From positions 1 to 64,000 of the forward strand of contig NZ_JAEKMI010000008.1 in the NCBI RefSeq assembly GCF_020217485.1: a stretch of 64,000 bases of DNA, written 5' to 3'. Position 1 is the stretch's first letter. Each line of letters opens with the position of its first letter. The notes beneath the pieces are model-generated. The model saw only the letters and a list, made by a program, of their open reading frames with translations. It did no database searches and had not been told where the DNA came from. Position numbers and translations under genes: made by a program. Below are positions 17,287 to 26,799 of this stretch, in pieces. The stretch is from Mycobacterium sp. WUMAC-067 (lineage in GTDB: Bacteria; Actinomycetota; Actinomycetes; Mycobacteriales; Mycobacteriaceae).

Positions 17287-18150
17287 ATGACGCAAAAACT
17301 GCGACCTCATTTCGAAGACGTGCAGGCGCATTACGACCTGTCCGACGACTTCTTCCGGCTCTTCCTGGACCCGACCCAGACCTACAGCTGCGCCTACTTC
17401 GAGCGTGAGGACATGACGCTGGAGGAGGCGCAGCTGGCCAAGATCGACCTGGCGCTGGGCAAGCTGGGCCTGCAGCCGGGTATGACACTGCTCGACGTCG
17501 GCTGCGGCTGGGGTGCCACCATGCGCCGGGCGATCGAGAAATACGACGTGAACGTCGTCGGCCTGACCCTGTCCAAAAACCAGCTCGCCCACGTGCAGCA
17601 GACGTTCGACGAGATGGACACCCAGCGCAGCCGCCGGGTGCTGCTGCACGGCTGGGAGGAGTGGGACGAGCCTGTCGACCGGATCGTGTCGATCGGCGCG
17701 TTCGAGCACTTCGGCCACGAACGCTACGACGACTTCTTCAAGATGGCCCACGACGTGCTGCCCGACGACGGTGTGATGCTGCTGCACACCATCACCGCCT
17801 TGACCGGGCCGCAGATCGTGGAGCGCGGCATGCCGCTGACGTTCGAGCTGGCCCGTTTCATCAAGTTCATGGTCACCGAGATCTTCCCGGGCGGGCGGCT
17901 GCCATCGATCGAGATGGTCGAGGAGCGCTCGGCTAATGCCGGTTTCACCCTGACGCGGCGCCAGTCGCTGCAGCCGCACTACGCCCGCACGCTCGATTTG
18001 TGGGCGGCGGCGCTGCAGGCCAACAAGGCCAAGGCCATCGAGATCCAGTCCGAGGAGGTCTACGAGCGCTACATGCGTTACTTGACCGGCTGCGCCAACG
18101 GATTCCGGGTCGGCTACATCGACGTCAACCAATTCACCCTGGCAAAGTAG
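17287..18150 (+). CDS. mmaA2: Mycolic acid methyltransferase/cyclopropane synthase, MmaA2-like
   Basis: 287 residues, the normal length. The SAM motif LLDVGCGWG is at residues 68-76, preceded by the family signature [13 protein letters not shown] (28-40). The C-terminus [17 protein letters not shown] and the stretch [18 protein letters not shown] resemble M. tuberculosis MmaA2 more than PcaA or CmaA2. MmaA2 makes the distal or cis cyclopropane of mycolates from SAM at the ACP- or mycolate-bound chain in the cytoplasm. The assignment to MmaA2 is from memory of sequences; MmaA3- or PcaA-like activity cannot be excluded. A CmaA2-like gene follows after 87 bp. Confidence 0.8.
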   Translation: MTQKLRPHFEDVQAHYDLSDDFFRLFLDPTQTYSCAYFEREDMTLEEAQLAKIDLALGKLGLQPGMTLLDVGCGWGATMRRAIEKYDVNVVGLTLSKNQLAHVQQTFDEMDTQRSRRVLLHGWEEWDEPVDRIVSIGAFEHFGHERYDDFFKMAHDVLPDDGVMLLHTITALTGPQIVERGMPLTFELARFIKFMVTEIFPGGRLPSIEMVEERSANAGFTLTRRQSLQPHYARTLDLWAAALQANKAKAIEIQSEEVYERYMRYLTGCANGFRVGYIDVNQFTLAK

Positions 18151-18237
18151 CCTCCGGGAGGTGTGGGTAGCTCGTCTCGGGGCGTCGCCGCAGAACAAAA
18201 TTGCAGGTAGCCGAGGTGGCGTATATGGTCAGCGGCT

Positions 18238-19134
18238 ATGACACACGGCAACAGTGAACTCAAGCCGAATGTCGACCACGTCCAGTCGCACTACGACCGG
18301 TCCAACGAATTCTTTCGGCTTTGGCTAGACCCGACGATGACCTACAGCTGCGCGTACTTCGAGCGCGACAACATGACGCTGGAAGAGGCGCAGCGCGCGA
18401 AAATCGACCTGGCGCTGGGCAAGCTGGGCCTGCAGCCCGGGATGACGCTGCTCGACATCGGTTGCGGTTGGGGCTCGACCATGCGGCGCGCAGTCGAAAA
18501 ATACGACGTCAATGTCATAGGGCTGACATTGAGCGAAAACCAGTTGGCGCACTGCCGGCAAAAGTTCGACGAAATGGACAGCCCGCGCCACAAAGAGGTG
18601 CGGCTGCACGGCTGGGAGGAGTTCGACGAGCCGGTGGACCGCATTGTGTCCGTCGGCGCGTTCGAGCACTTCGCCGACGGCATCGGCACTTACGAGCGCT
18701 ACGACGACTTCTTCAAGATGTGTTACAGCGTCCTGCCTGACGACGGCGTCATGCTGCTGCACACCATCGTGTTGCCCAGCGCCGAAGAAGCCGAGCAGCT
18801 CGGGCTGAAGAGGACGATGTCGCTGATGCGGTTCATCAGCTTCATCCGCAAAGAGATCTACCCCGGCGGCCGGTTGCCGATGATTTCGGTTGTCGACAAA
18901 TACGCCGCCGAAGCCGGCTTCCATATCAGCCGCCTCCATCGGATCGGGTCGAACTACGTGCGGACTTTGGACACGTGGGCCAAGGGTCTGGAAGCGCACA
19001 AGGACCAGGCGATCGAGCTCAAGGGCGAGCAGATGTACGAGACGTTCATGAAATATCTGACCGGCTGCCGCGAGCTGTTTCGGGATGGCTACACCGACGT
19101 CTGCCAGTTCACCATGGAAAAACGGGCCGCTTAG
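18238..19134 (+). CDS. cmaA2: Cyclopropane mycolic acid synthase, CmaA2-like
   Basis: 298 residues. The SAM motif [10 protein letters not shown] starts at residue 71. Subfamily marks of CmaA2 are [23 protein letters not shown] followed by a short insertion, [16 protein letters not shown] and the end [13 protein letters not shown]. The family adds a methylene from SAM across a mycolate double bond; CmaA2 makes trans-cyclopropanes. It lies 87 bp after the MmaA2-like gene on the same strand, so co-transcription is likely. Confidence 0.82.
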   Translation: MTHGNSELKPNVDHVQSHYDRSNEFFRLWLDPTMTYSCAYFERDNMTLEEAQRAKIDLALGKLGLQPGMTLLDIGCGWGSTMRRAVEKYDVNVIGLTLSENQLAHCRQKFDEMDSPRHKEVRLHGWEEFDEPVDRIVSVGAFEHFADGIGTYERYDDFFKMCYSVLPDDGVMLLHTIVLPSAEEAEQLGLKRTMSLMRFISFIRKEIYPGGRLPMISVVDKYAAEAGFHISRLHRIGSNYVRTLDTWAKGLEAHKDQAIELKGEQMYETFMKYLTGCRELFRDGYTDVCQFTMEKRAA

Positions 19135-19184
19135 CCCGCTACCGGTCGCATCTTTTCAGAAAGCTAGCCACACCGTACCGGTCT

Positions 19185-19346
19185 CAGGCGGGACAGGATC
19201 TACTCACTCGCGCTTGCCTGCAAAAAGGACAGACCGTGTTGCCCGTTCTCATTGAGTCTGGGGCAACTTCGGTTCTGCGAGCCGGCTCGGATCGGCCGGA
19301 GGGACTAGATAATGCCCTAGGTGGATCATCGCGGTGGCGGCGATGA
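19185..19346 (+). pseudogene. C-terminal relic of an LpqS-like gene
   Basis: AGQDLLTRACLQK at about 19188-19226 parallels TGQDLLTRFCLSRR at the end of the LpqS-like gene at 13617. No upstream part is recognisable and the frame runs on past the usual stop. It suggests that a second LpqS-like gene once lay here. Confidence 0.4.
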
Positions 19347-19481
19347 CGTGTGGCCGCAATTCTCTCCCCGTCCGGTCGGCACGTAGCCCGCACAACAAGG
19401 TCGAAGCGGCGCTGCGCGAAAGCTCGATGACCTCAACGATTGCGGTGCAGCTTTTTCATGCAATATCTGCACCGAGTGATC

Positions 19482-19736
19482 TCAGATCCCGCTGGGCATC
19501 GGCGAAATCGTCGCGCTGTCTAACGGCAGCGACTCCTTCTTTGCATCCGTTGCGACCTTGACCGAATTATTCGTCACCCACGCGGCGCCGGTCGAAGACG
19601 TATCACCGCCGCCGTTGCCGCATCCCGAGGCCGGCGTCGGAGCCGACAACGCGTCAACACCGACAGCGGCCAAGCGGCCCAACGCTTTCCGCCTGGAAAC
19701 AGCACTACCGAACCCATTGACTGGTCTGGTCGGCAT
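19482..19736 (-). pseudogene. N-terminal fragment of an exported lipoprotein
   Basis: 84 residues with a twin-arginine-like SRRKALGRLA at about residues 14-23, a weak hydrophobic stretch, then ASGCGNGGG, which resembles a lipobox. The rest (WVTNNSVKVATDAKK) is short and ends at once. It looks like the start of an exported, perhaps copper-binding, lipoprotein whose body is lost. No family was established. Confidence 0.35.
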
Positions 19737-19989
19737 GATTCCTTCGGCTTAACATCAATGGACCCACTATGTCCAACGGGAACATCTTCTGTTGCGCAAA
19801 ACCATCACATCCGTCGCTGGCAATTGCTGATTGTTAGCGTCTCCCTTGGGGGACCGCAATGGAGTCGATTAATCGATGAAGCCAACGCATCGTCCTGGTC
19901 GTCGCCTCACCGTCCGCGCCGACACGTTTAGGTGAGATCCTCTAGCGCAGCACATTGACCCGTTCGCATGGATCAACGAAGGAGACATC

Positions 19990-20466
19990 ATGCCCGGAAT
20001 CGCTGAAATGGCCCTATCCGGCGCCCCGATCGCCGGTGGGGCCCTGCTCGGGATGGCAGCGGGAAGCCTCCGGCTACCCGACCTTCGCGGCAACATCAAA
20101 GCCGACCTGGAATTAGTCTCATTACTGCCAGCCGAGGACACCGAACGGCGTACGCAACTACAGCGAACCATCGATATGCGCATCGATGACCTGGTCGCTG
20201 GACTCGACCGCAACCGTGAAATCAGGGATGCAGTCACGTCCTACCACGGCAATTGGCGTGACATCGTTGTGTTCGCCTGCACCGTGTTGTTCACCGTCGT
20301 CTGGTGGAACATCGATCACACCCGAAGCAATTGGTTGATCACATTCGTCTTGCTCGCCATCCTGTCGACCCTGGCTGCCATTTACGCGGTACGTGGCCTA
20401 GCCCGAGGAATTTCCACCTACCGCCACCTACACGGCAAGCGCAGAAGCGGACAGCGCGCCCAATAG
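19990..20466 (+). CDS. Small membrane protein with two C-terminal helices
   Basis: 158 residues from ATG 19990, with AAGGAG just upstream. Residues 1-90 are mixed, helical and charged; two membrane helices follow at about 91-108 (WRDIVVFACTVLFTVVWW) and 115-137 (LITFVLLAILSTLAAIYAV). The tail is basic (KRRSGQRAQ). No family was recognised. It stands alone between relics. Confidence 0.65.
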   Translation: MPGIAEMALSGAPIAGGALLGMAAGSLRLPDLRGNIKADLELVSLLPAEDTERRTQLQRTIDMRIDDLVAGLDRNREIRDAVTSYHGNWRDIVVFACTVLFTVVWWNIDHTRSNWLITFVLLAILSTLAAIYAVRGLARGISTYRHLHGKRRSGQRAQ

Positions 20467-20576
20467 ACGGCAAACGCCAACACAGCGGCCTACTGGCTTC
20501 ATCTTCGATCCGCGGCAACAGCCCAAGTCAAGCGGGAGCGGTCATTCTCAACAAATCCGTCCGCCTTGGACCGCCC

Positions 20577-21761
20577 ATGTCTCAGCGTCACCCGAACCGA
20601 TCCAACCGTTTTCACGGACCCGCCGACCCCGACCGCGGCGCCGGCGGCCCGGTGTTCGTCGCACCCGCTAGCGACCCGAATCCGCTGGCCGCGGCGATCG
20701 TTGAGGGCGCACGCTCGGTGGGAATCCCTAGCTACCCAAGCAACAACAGCGCCATGATGGTGGCTGGCGGCGGCGCATCTCTGATCGATCTCCGAGCACG
20801 CAATGGATTCCGGCAGTCGATGTTTCGCACCTATGTGTGCCCGCGTCGCCGCCCGTCAAATTTGACCATTCTCAGCGGCGCGACGGTGACGCGGCTGATT
20901 TCCGAGGCAAACCGGGTCACCGCCGTAGAGTTTTCGTGCCGCGGGACGAATCACAGCGTTGCCGCGACGAGCGAGGTGGTCGTTTCGCTGGGCGCGATCA
21001 ACACGCCAAAAGTATTGATGCAGTCGGGCATCGGCGACGCTGACGAGCTGCGCCAGTTCGGCATACCGCTCGTGTCGCATCTACCGGGCGTCGGACACAA
21101 CTACCAAGACCATCCGCGTATCGACTGCGTATGGGAGTATCGCCAGCCGCTTGAGCCGCGCAACAACGGGGGAGAAGCGATGGTGCTCTGGAAGAGTGAT
21201 GCACTCATGGAGGCGCCCGACCTACAGATATGCGTCGCGGAGTTGCCGTTGTCCAGTGCGGAAAACGCCGCCGTCTATGGACTACCGGAGCACGGTTGGA
21301 CCGCGTGTGCTGGCGTGCTCCGACCGAAGAGCCGCGGCCGGGTCCGCCTAACCGGTCCCAATCCGGCCCACCCGGTCGCGATCGAGGACAACAGGCTGGC
21401 GCACGACGAGGACTTCAAGGCCGCCCTCGCCGCCGTCGAGCTGTGCCGCGAAATCGGCAACTCGGCCCCGGTGGAACGCTTCAACAAGCGTGAGGTTATG
21501 CCCGGCAACCTCGCCGGCCAGCAACTCGAGCGGTTCATCCGCGACGGGGCTGAAACCTTCTGGCATCAATCCGGCACGGCGAAAATGGGGCGAGACACTA
21601 TGTCGGTGGTGGACGGAAGCCTCAAAGTTTATGGGGTGGAAGGCCTTCGGATCGCCCACGGGTCCATCATGCCGCGCATAACCACCGGCAACACCATGGC
21701 TCCCTGCGTAGTAATCGGTGAGTGTGCCGGCGACCTTCTCAAAGCCGAGTACGGGTTATGA
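20577..21761 (+). pseudogene. N-truncated GMC oxidoreductase
   Basis: About 394 residues. It contains the middle and C-terminal parts of a GMC flavoprotein: VVSLGAINTPKVLMQSGIGD, HLPGVGHNYQDHPRID, the active-site TFWHQSGTAKMG, and TGNTMAPCVVIGE at the end. The N-terminal FAD-binding fold (GxGxxG and the GGSSxxN loop, about 180 residues) is absent. Intact members are about 530 residues and oxidise alcohols. Without the FAD domain it should be inactive. Reading begins within RFHG...GGPVFVAPA, normally about residue 185. Confidence 0.7.
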
Positions 21762-22075
21762 CGCTCAGACTGAATGAGCACCTGCCAGGTGTCTGTGCTG
21801 ATACCGCCGTCGCTGATCATTCGTTGACCATGGACGACGAAAGCCCCGAACCGATGAGCCGATACCAGCAGTTGTACCCAGCGCAAGACTGATGCGCATC
21901 GACCTGACCGGCGGGTAGCTGGGCCGACCGATGTGAGACTATTGCCGACAATGGACAATTGCGGTTATGAGAATAGGCATATCCAAAGCTACCCGGCATG
22001 GATGCTTCCCATAACGCGGCCGCATCTCGCGAGTGTTGACGGCTTTCGCGGCCGGCGTGCGTCCGAGGCCAGGAC
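21762..22075. other. Gene-free stretch before the DUF35-thiolase gene
   Basis: No coding frame was recognised. It should hold the promoter of the following gene, but no clear dyad was found. Confidence 0.4.
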
Positions 22076-23695
22076 ATGAGACCGCTGCCGCAGCTCACGC
22101 CGTGGAATCAGTGGTTCTGGGCATCCGGCCGGGACGGCCATCTGCGGATCCAGCGCTGCACCGAGTGCCATACGTACGTACACCCACCGGTACCGATTTG
22201 TCCGTCGTGCCGGGCGACATCGGCTGCACCCACCGTGGTTTCCGGTCGTGCGACGGTGGTGGGCTACACGGTCAATGAGCATCGATGGCTTCCCGGGTTC
22301 GAACCGCCCTACGTCGTCGCGGTGGTCGCACTCGACGAGTGCGCCGAGGTGCGCCTGACAACGAATATCGTCGGCTGCTCGCCCGAGGAGGTGCACGTCG
22401 GCCAGCGCGTCTCCGTGCGATTCGAAAACATTGACGACGTGTGGTTTCCGCTGTTCGAAGCAACCGGCGCCACCGATGAGCGGGACCTACTGGGACCGCC
22501 CACCGCTCCCGTTCCGCGTCAGCCTGTAGCCAGAGAGCGGTTTGAGCATCGATCCGTGATATCGGGCATCGGACGGTCTGCCACCGGCCGCCGACTCATG
22601 GTCGATCCGTTGTCGCTCACGGTGGATGCATGTTTGGCCGCGGTTACCGATGCCGGTTTGGAACTGTCTGATATTGACGGTCTTTCGACGTACCCGGGAC
22701 CCGTGGGCATGGGCATGAGCGAAGGCGGGATCGCCGCCGTCGAGGAGGCTCTGCGTATACGTCCGACATGGATCAACGGCGGCATGGATCTACCCGGTCA
22801 GGGCGGCGCGATCATAGCCGCGATGATGGCGGTGGCTGCGGGCCTTTGTAGACACGTCCTTTGCTTCCGGACGGTGTGGGAATCGACGTTCGCCGCGCTT
22901 CGGCTGCACGGGGGCGGCGGACGGGTATCGGGGCCACAGCAATGGTCGTTGCCGTTTGGCGCGGCCTCGGCGGCCAATTGGATCGGCGTGAATGCCAACC
23001 AGTATCTGCACCGTTACGGTGCCGATCGAGAACTCTTCGGCATGATCGCCGTGAACGCGCGGCGCAATGCCGCGCTCAATCCGTCGGCCATCTACCGGGA
23101 CCCGATGACGATGGACGACTACCTCGCCGCGCGGCCCATCACGTCCCCATTCGGCCTGTACGACTGCGACGTTCCCTGCGACGGTTCGATCGCGGTCGTG
23201 GTCTCTGACGCCTCGGCCGCCGACGACTTGCCGCGTCCGGCCATACGCTGTGAGGCCGTCGGAACGCAAGTGGCCGAACGTATATCGTGGGACCAAGGCA
23301 CCTTGACCCACGAGCCCCAGGTCATTGGCCAGGCCGCCCATTTGTGGAGTCGCACCGACCTGCGACCGAGGGACGTCGATCTTGCGCTGCTCTATGACGG
23401 ATTCACCTTCAACTGCGTGTCGTGGCTCGAGGCCCTGGGCTTCTGCGGCTTCGGCGAGACCCAGGGCTGGTTGGACGGCGGCAGACGCATCGCGCTGGAT
23501 GGCGAACTGCCGCTCAACACCCACGGCGGCCAGTTGTCCGAGGGACGGCTACACGGATTCGGTTTCGTCTACGAGGCGGTGCTGCAATTGCGCCATCATG
23601 CCGGGAGCCGTCAGGTTGAGAACGCACGCACCGCCGTCGTCAGCACCGGTGGGGGAGTTCCGTCTGGGGTGATGCTGTTGCAACGCGCGACGTGA
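22076..23695 (+). CDS. DUF35 (zinc ribbon/OB)-thiolase fusion, Ltp2-like aldolase
   Basis: 539 residues. Residues 1-140 form a DUF35 unit: zinc ribbon Cys28, Cys31, Cys42 and Cys45, then an OB fold. Residues 160-539 are a thiolase-fold lipid-transfer protein (GIGRSATGR, DIDGLSTYPG, LLYDGFTFNCVSWLEALGFC, and the end TGGGVPSGVMLL). In steroid-degrading actinobacteria Ltp2 works only when bound to the DUF35 domain of ChsH2, cleaving a side-chain beta-hydroxy-CoA by retro-aldol reaction. Here both parts are in one chain, which supports a self-contained aldolase. The substrate is unknown. The next gene is convergent (10-bp gap). Confidence 0.85.
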   Translation: MRPLPQLTPWNQWFWASGRDGHLRIQRCTECHTYVHPPVPICPSCRATSAAPTVVSGRATVVGYTVNEHRWLPGFEPPYVVAVVALDECAEVRLTTNIVGCSPEEVHVGQRVSVRFENIDDVWFPLFEATGATDERDLLGPPTAPVPRQPVARERFEHRSVISGIGRSATGRRLMVDPLSLTVDACLAAVTDAGLELSDIDGLSTYPGPVGMGMSEGGIAAVEEALRIRPTWINGGMDLPGQGGAIIAAMMAVAAGLCRHVLCFRTVWESTFAALRLHGGGGRVSGPQQWSLPFGAASAANWIGVNANQYLHRYGADRELFGMIAVNARRNAALNPSAIYRDPMTMDDYLAARPITSPFGLYDCDVPCDGSIAVVVSDASAADDLPRPAIRCEAVGTQVAERISWDQGTLTHEPQVIGQAAHLWSRTDLRPRDVDLALLYDGFTFNCVSWLEALGFCGFGETQGWLDGGRRIALDGELPLNTHGGQLSEGRLHGFGFVYEAVLQLRHHAGSRQVENARTAVVSTGGGVPSGVMLLQRAT

Positions 23696-23705
23696 CGTCG
23701 CAACA

Positions 23706-24869
23706 CTATTCGAAGGCGATGACGCCGCGAATGTTCTTGCCGGCGCGGAGATCTTTCATGGCCTCGTTGATATCGTCGAGCTTGTACTTCTGCGTGACCA
23801 ACTCGTCGAGCTTGATCAAACCCGCCTCGTACATCGCCAGGAGTTTCGGCATGGCCTCGCGCGGGTTCAGCTCGCCGTAGAGCACGCCTTTGAACGTCTT
23901 GCACGAACTGACCATGTCAGTGAGGACGATCGGCACCATCAGGTCGGTGATCTTCGGCATCCCGGTCAACACACAGGTCCCGCCCTTGCGCAACAACATC
24001 ATCGCCGTCAATATCATGTCGGCGGGCACGACCCCGGGCGTGAGAACGACCCGGTCGGCCATCACGCCCCAGGTGATTTCCTTGACCAGTTCCAGCGCGG
24101 CGCCGATGTCGGCAGCGACGTGGGTGGCGCCGAACGTCGGCGCCACCTCACGTTTGAACTCGTTGGGGTCGACGGCGACGATGTGCTTGGCGCCGGCGAC
24201 TTTCGCGCCCTGCACGGCGTTCATGCCGATTCCCCCGACGCCGACCACGACGACGGTGTCGCCGGCTTGGGTGCCCGCCGCGACCGACCCCGACCCGAAT
24301 CCCGTTGTCACACCGCAGGACACCAGTGAGGCTGCCTCCAACGGGATCCAGTCGTGGACTTTGACCAGTGAGCGCTCCGACGCCACCACGTATTCGGAGA
24401 AGGTGCCGACCTGCATCATCGCCATGAGGTCTTCGTCGCCGAGGTGGCGCCGCCGGGTGCCGTCGGTGGTCATCGCCTTGCTGTAGATGTCGGCGCCCAC
24501 GTCGCACAGGTAGGTGTAGCCGCTGGCACACCATCGGCAGTTGCCGCAGGCGGGCAAGAACGAGATGGCCACGTGGTCACCGGGTTTCAGTGTCTTTACC
24601 CCGGCTCCGACCGCTTCGACGACACCGGAGCCCTCGTGTCCGCCGAGCATGGGAAACCATTCGGGCACCGGAAGGCCGGACGCCCGCATCATTTCTGCCA
24701 TCTCCGCGGTCGGCACACTGTCGCCGGTATAGAAGTGTTCGTCGGAGTGACAAATCCCGGCATAGGCCATCTTGACCAGCACTTCGCCCGCGTGCGGCGG
24801 ATCAAGTTCGACTTCGGTGACTTCCCAGTCGACCCCGACACCGCGCAGGACTGCTGCTTTGGACTTCAT
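23706..24869 (-). CDS. Zinc-dependent alcohol dehydrogenase, NDMA-dependent type
   Basis: 387 residues. Catalytic zinc ligands are Cys40 and His78 (AGICHSDEH, LGGHEGSG); structural zinc cysteines are 108, 111, 114 and 122 (PACGNCRWCASGYTYLC). The Rossmann motif is VVGVGGIGMNAVQGA. The overall pattern matches mycobacterial medium-chain dehydrogenases with tightly bound NAD that use a nitrosoaniline (NDMA) or mycofactocin-linked acceptor. It would oxidise an alcohol of the catabolic substrate. A 94-bp gap separates it from the SDR gene end on the same strand; it is the last gene of that leftward set. Confidence 0.85.
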   Translation of the reverse strand: MKSKAAVLRGVGVDWEVTEVELDPPHAGEVLVKMAYAGICHSDEHFYTGDSVPTAEMAEMMRASGLPVPEWFPMLGGHEGSGVVEAVGAGVKTLKPGDHVAISFLPACGNCRWCASGYTYLCDVGADIYSKAMTTDGTRRRHLGDEDLMAMMQVGTFSEYVVASERSLVKVHDWIPLEAASLVSCGVTTGFGSGSVAAGTQAGDTVVVVGVGGIGMNAVQGAKVAGAKHIVAVDPNEFKREVAPTFGATHVAADIGAALELVKEITWGVMADRVVLTPGVVPADMILTAMMLLRKGGTCVLTGMPKITDLMVPIVLTDMVSSCKTFKGVLYGELNPREAMPKLLAMYEAGLIKLDELVTQKYKLDDINEAMKDLRAGKNIRGVIAFE

Positions 24870-24963
24870 CGCGTCTCTTTCATTAGGAGGGTAGCCGGCC
24901 GGCCGACAGTCTTTGGCTCAGACTCGGAGAGCTTGCCGTCGATGAGCATCCGCGATTCGTGGT

Positions 24964-25758
24964 TCACCATTGCCGGAGTTCCTTCACTGCTTCGGAGGCG
25001 CGCGGAGCCAATGTCAGGGAGGGGATGAAACTGCTATTGCCGCAACGGATGACGGAATGGACGACCTCGGTCAGATGATCGGCGTCGACGAGACCGCCCA
25101 GCATGTACTTGTTTTCCATCCAGAACTTGATGGCCGCTTCGAGAGCGTCGGGGTCCCAGCTTTTGTTGAACTCGGTCTGTGCGTCGCCGGCGCCGCCGAG
25201 GCTGTCGCCCACGGCGAGGCGGGTGAAGCCGATCTCCGGATGTTCGATGCGCCAGGCCTCGACGAGCTTGTCCAACGCCCCCTTGGTAACCGCGTAGGAC
25301 CCGAGCAGCGGCCACGGGGTCGTGTAGGACGCACTCAGCGACGACAGGTACACGGCCGAGCCCGCAGCCGCCGCCAAATATGGGGCAGCGGCGGCGGTGA
25401 CGAGCGAGGCGCCGGTGACATTGGTGGCGAACAACTGCGCCCATTGTTCGGCGGTCACCTCGCGCAGTGGTGCCAGCACACCCATGCCGGTCGTGTACAC
25501 CAGGGCGTCGAGGCCGCCGAGCGCGCCGACCACCTCGGACATCGCCTGCCGGCAACTGTCAGTCACGGTGACGTCGCAGGCGACGGCGACCGCACCGTTG
25601 CCGGCGTCCCTGGCGGCGTCGACCAGCCGGTCGTAGCGGCGCGCCAGCAGCGCGACGTGGGCGCCCCGGTGGGCGAGCCCGGTGCCGATGCATCGACCCA
25701 GACCGGCGGAGGCACCGACGACGGCGACCCGAAGCGGAAGCTGCCCCTTGTCAGACAT
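24964..25758 (-). CDS. Short-chain dehydrogenase/reductase
   Basis: 264 residues from ATG 25758. The nucleotide motif GASAGLG is at about residues 16-22 and the catalytic YAVTK lies past mid-chain, with the Ser in VYLSSLSAS. The C-terminus is longer than in the simplest SDRs. It resembles the SDR at 31427 in this window (HPEI and xVSxGxT-type stretch after YxxxK). Probably it oxidises a hydroxyl on a CoA- or ring-type substrate. It lies upstream of the alcohol dehydrogenase and downstream of the amidohydrolase fragment with a 2-bp gap. Confidence 0.85.
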   Translation of the reverse strand: MSDKGQLPLRVAVVGASAGLGRCIGTGLAHRGAHVALLARRYDRLVDAARDAGNGAVAVACDVTVTDSCRQAMSEVVGALGGLDALVYTTGMGVLAPLREVTAEQWAQLFATNVTGASLVTAAAAPYLAAAAGSAVYLSSLSASYTTPWPLLGSYAVTKGALDKLVEAWRIEHPEIGFTRLAVGDSLGGAGDAQTEFNKSWDPDALEAAIKFWMENKYMLGGLVDADHLTEVVHSVIRCGNSSFIPSLTLAPRASEAVKELRQW

Positions 25759-25760
25759 TG

Positions 25761-25928
25761 TCAGACATCGAGTTTGGCGCTGACGGAGCCGAGCGTCGCG
25801 CCCATTGGCAGGAGGATCACGCCAGGCGAAACATCGGCGTACTCGTTCGCGACCCTGCCCTCGAACAGGTTCGGCGGCTCCACCAGATGGTCGTCGACGC
25901 TCACCAAGATCATGTGTTCGGGCAGCAT
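25761..25928 (-). pseudogene. N-terminal fragment of a metal-dependent amidohydrolase
   Basis: From ATG 25928 the first residues MLPEHMILVSVDDHLVEPP are the standard start of amidohydrolase-2 family members, with the DDH metal motif. After about residue 30 similarity stops and a short unrelated tail ends at once (55 residues instead of about 400). The remainder has been deleted. Confidence 0.65.
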
Positions 25929-25994
25929 GGGTCTCCTTGCGCACAGGTTACGAGCGAGGTTATCAGGTTGTAGAGGAACTATATTCAATTACGA

Positions 25995-26006
25995 AAATGT
26001 ACATTT
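25995..26006. promoter_or_regulatory. 12-bp palindrome upstream of the leftward operon
   Basis: AAATGTACATTT is a perfect palindrome 67 bp before the amidohydrolase fragment and just after the TetR stop codon. It may be an operator for the SDR and alcohol dehydrogenase genes. Confidence 0.35.
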
Positions 26007-26045
26007 CCACAGCGGCGGCGTCAGGCCAGGGCATGAACAGGATGA

Positions 26046-26678
26046 TCACCGCCGCAATGTTTTTCGGGGCTCGGCGGCGAAGGAGAGCAGGAGTCGATCG
26101 AGGATCTTGGCGGCCCGACGCCGAGCCCTGGTGGGATTTGCGGCATGCGCCACGAGAAGTGCGGCTTCCTCGAGGGCTGCCACCAGCATGTGGGTCAGTT
26201 CCCCGACCGGTTGGTCGTCGATGACGCCCGCCGCGATCGCTTCACGGACCACCTCGTTGATGAGGGCGATGCTGTTGCCCTCCTGGATTTCCCGAAGAGT
26301 TTGCCAGCCCAGCACCACCGGCCCGTCGACGAGTATCACCCTCTGGACGGCGGGCTCGGTGGCCGCTTCGAGAAATCCGTGCAGACCGCTCGTGAGCCGC
26401 TCCCATGGGTCCGTGCCGGGCGGGGGAGCGGCGATGGACCGAAGGGTGAGGTCGTTCTCGACATCTTCGAAGACGGCGCGAAACAGCTCGGCCTTGTCCT
26501 TGAAGTGGTGGTAGAAGGCCCCGCGCGTGCCGACGCCCGACTTGGCCACCAGGTCACCGATGCTCGTGTTGAAGAACCCGTGTTCCACGAACAGTTCCCG
26601 GCCCGCCTCGATCAACTCGCGACGGGTCTGCTCGCCACGCGCGCGTCGATCGTCGTCCGCCCCACCGCGCTGCGCCAT
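26046..26678 (-). CDS. TetR-family transcriptional regulator
   Basis: 210 residues. The DNA-binding domain is clear (TRRELIEAGRELFVEHGF, then SIGDLVAKSGVGTRGAFYHH, then FKDKAELF). The ligand domain has the TetR_C layout with VLGWQTLREIQEG. A perfect 8+3+8 palindrome begins 16 bp upstream of the start, so it likely represses itself and perhaps the divergent binding-protein gene at 26800. Confidence 0.9.
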   Translation of the reverse strand: MAQRGGADDDRRARGEQTRRELIEAGRELFVEHGFFNTSIGDLVAKSGVGTRGAFYHHFKDKAELFRAVFEDVENDLTLRSIAAPPPGTDPWERLTSGLHGFLEAATEPAVQRVILVDGPVVLGWQTLREIQEGNSIALINEVVREAIAAGVIDDQPVGELTHMLVAALEEAALLVAHAANPTRARRRAAKILDRLLLSFAAEPRKTLRR

Positions 26679-26693
26679 GCCGACGATCGTAGC

Positions 26694-26712
26694 AACATTC
26701 AGCTTGAATGTT
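26694..26712. promoter_or_regulatory. TetR operator (AACATTCA-GCT-TGAATGTT)
   Basis: Perfect 8-bp arms with a 3-bp spacer between the TetR start (26678) and the divergent gene at 26800. Position and symmetry suit a TetR dimer site. Confidence 0.7.
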
Positions 26713-26799
26713 GAGCGCTAGGTAGTGGCGGCGTCAGCGCGCGACACCGCAGCACGGTTCGGACCCTAGGCCCAACCTCCATGCTGTATGTTGCCGGCT

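Noticed and set aside
24970..26514. A 514-residue plus-strand frame over the SDR and TetR genes
   Set aside because: It is antisense to genes with clear motifs, and its composition is typical of a mirror frame.
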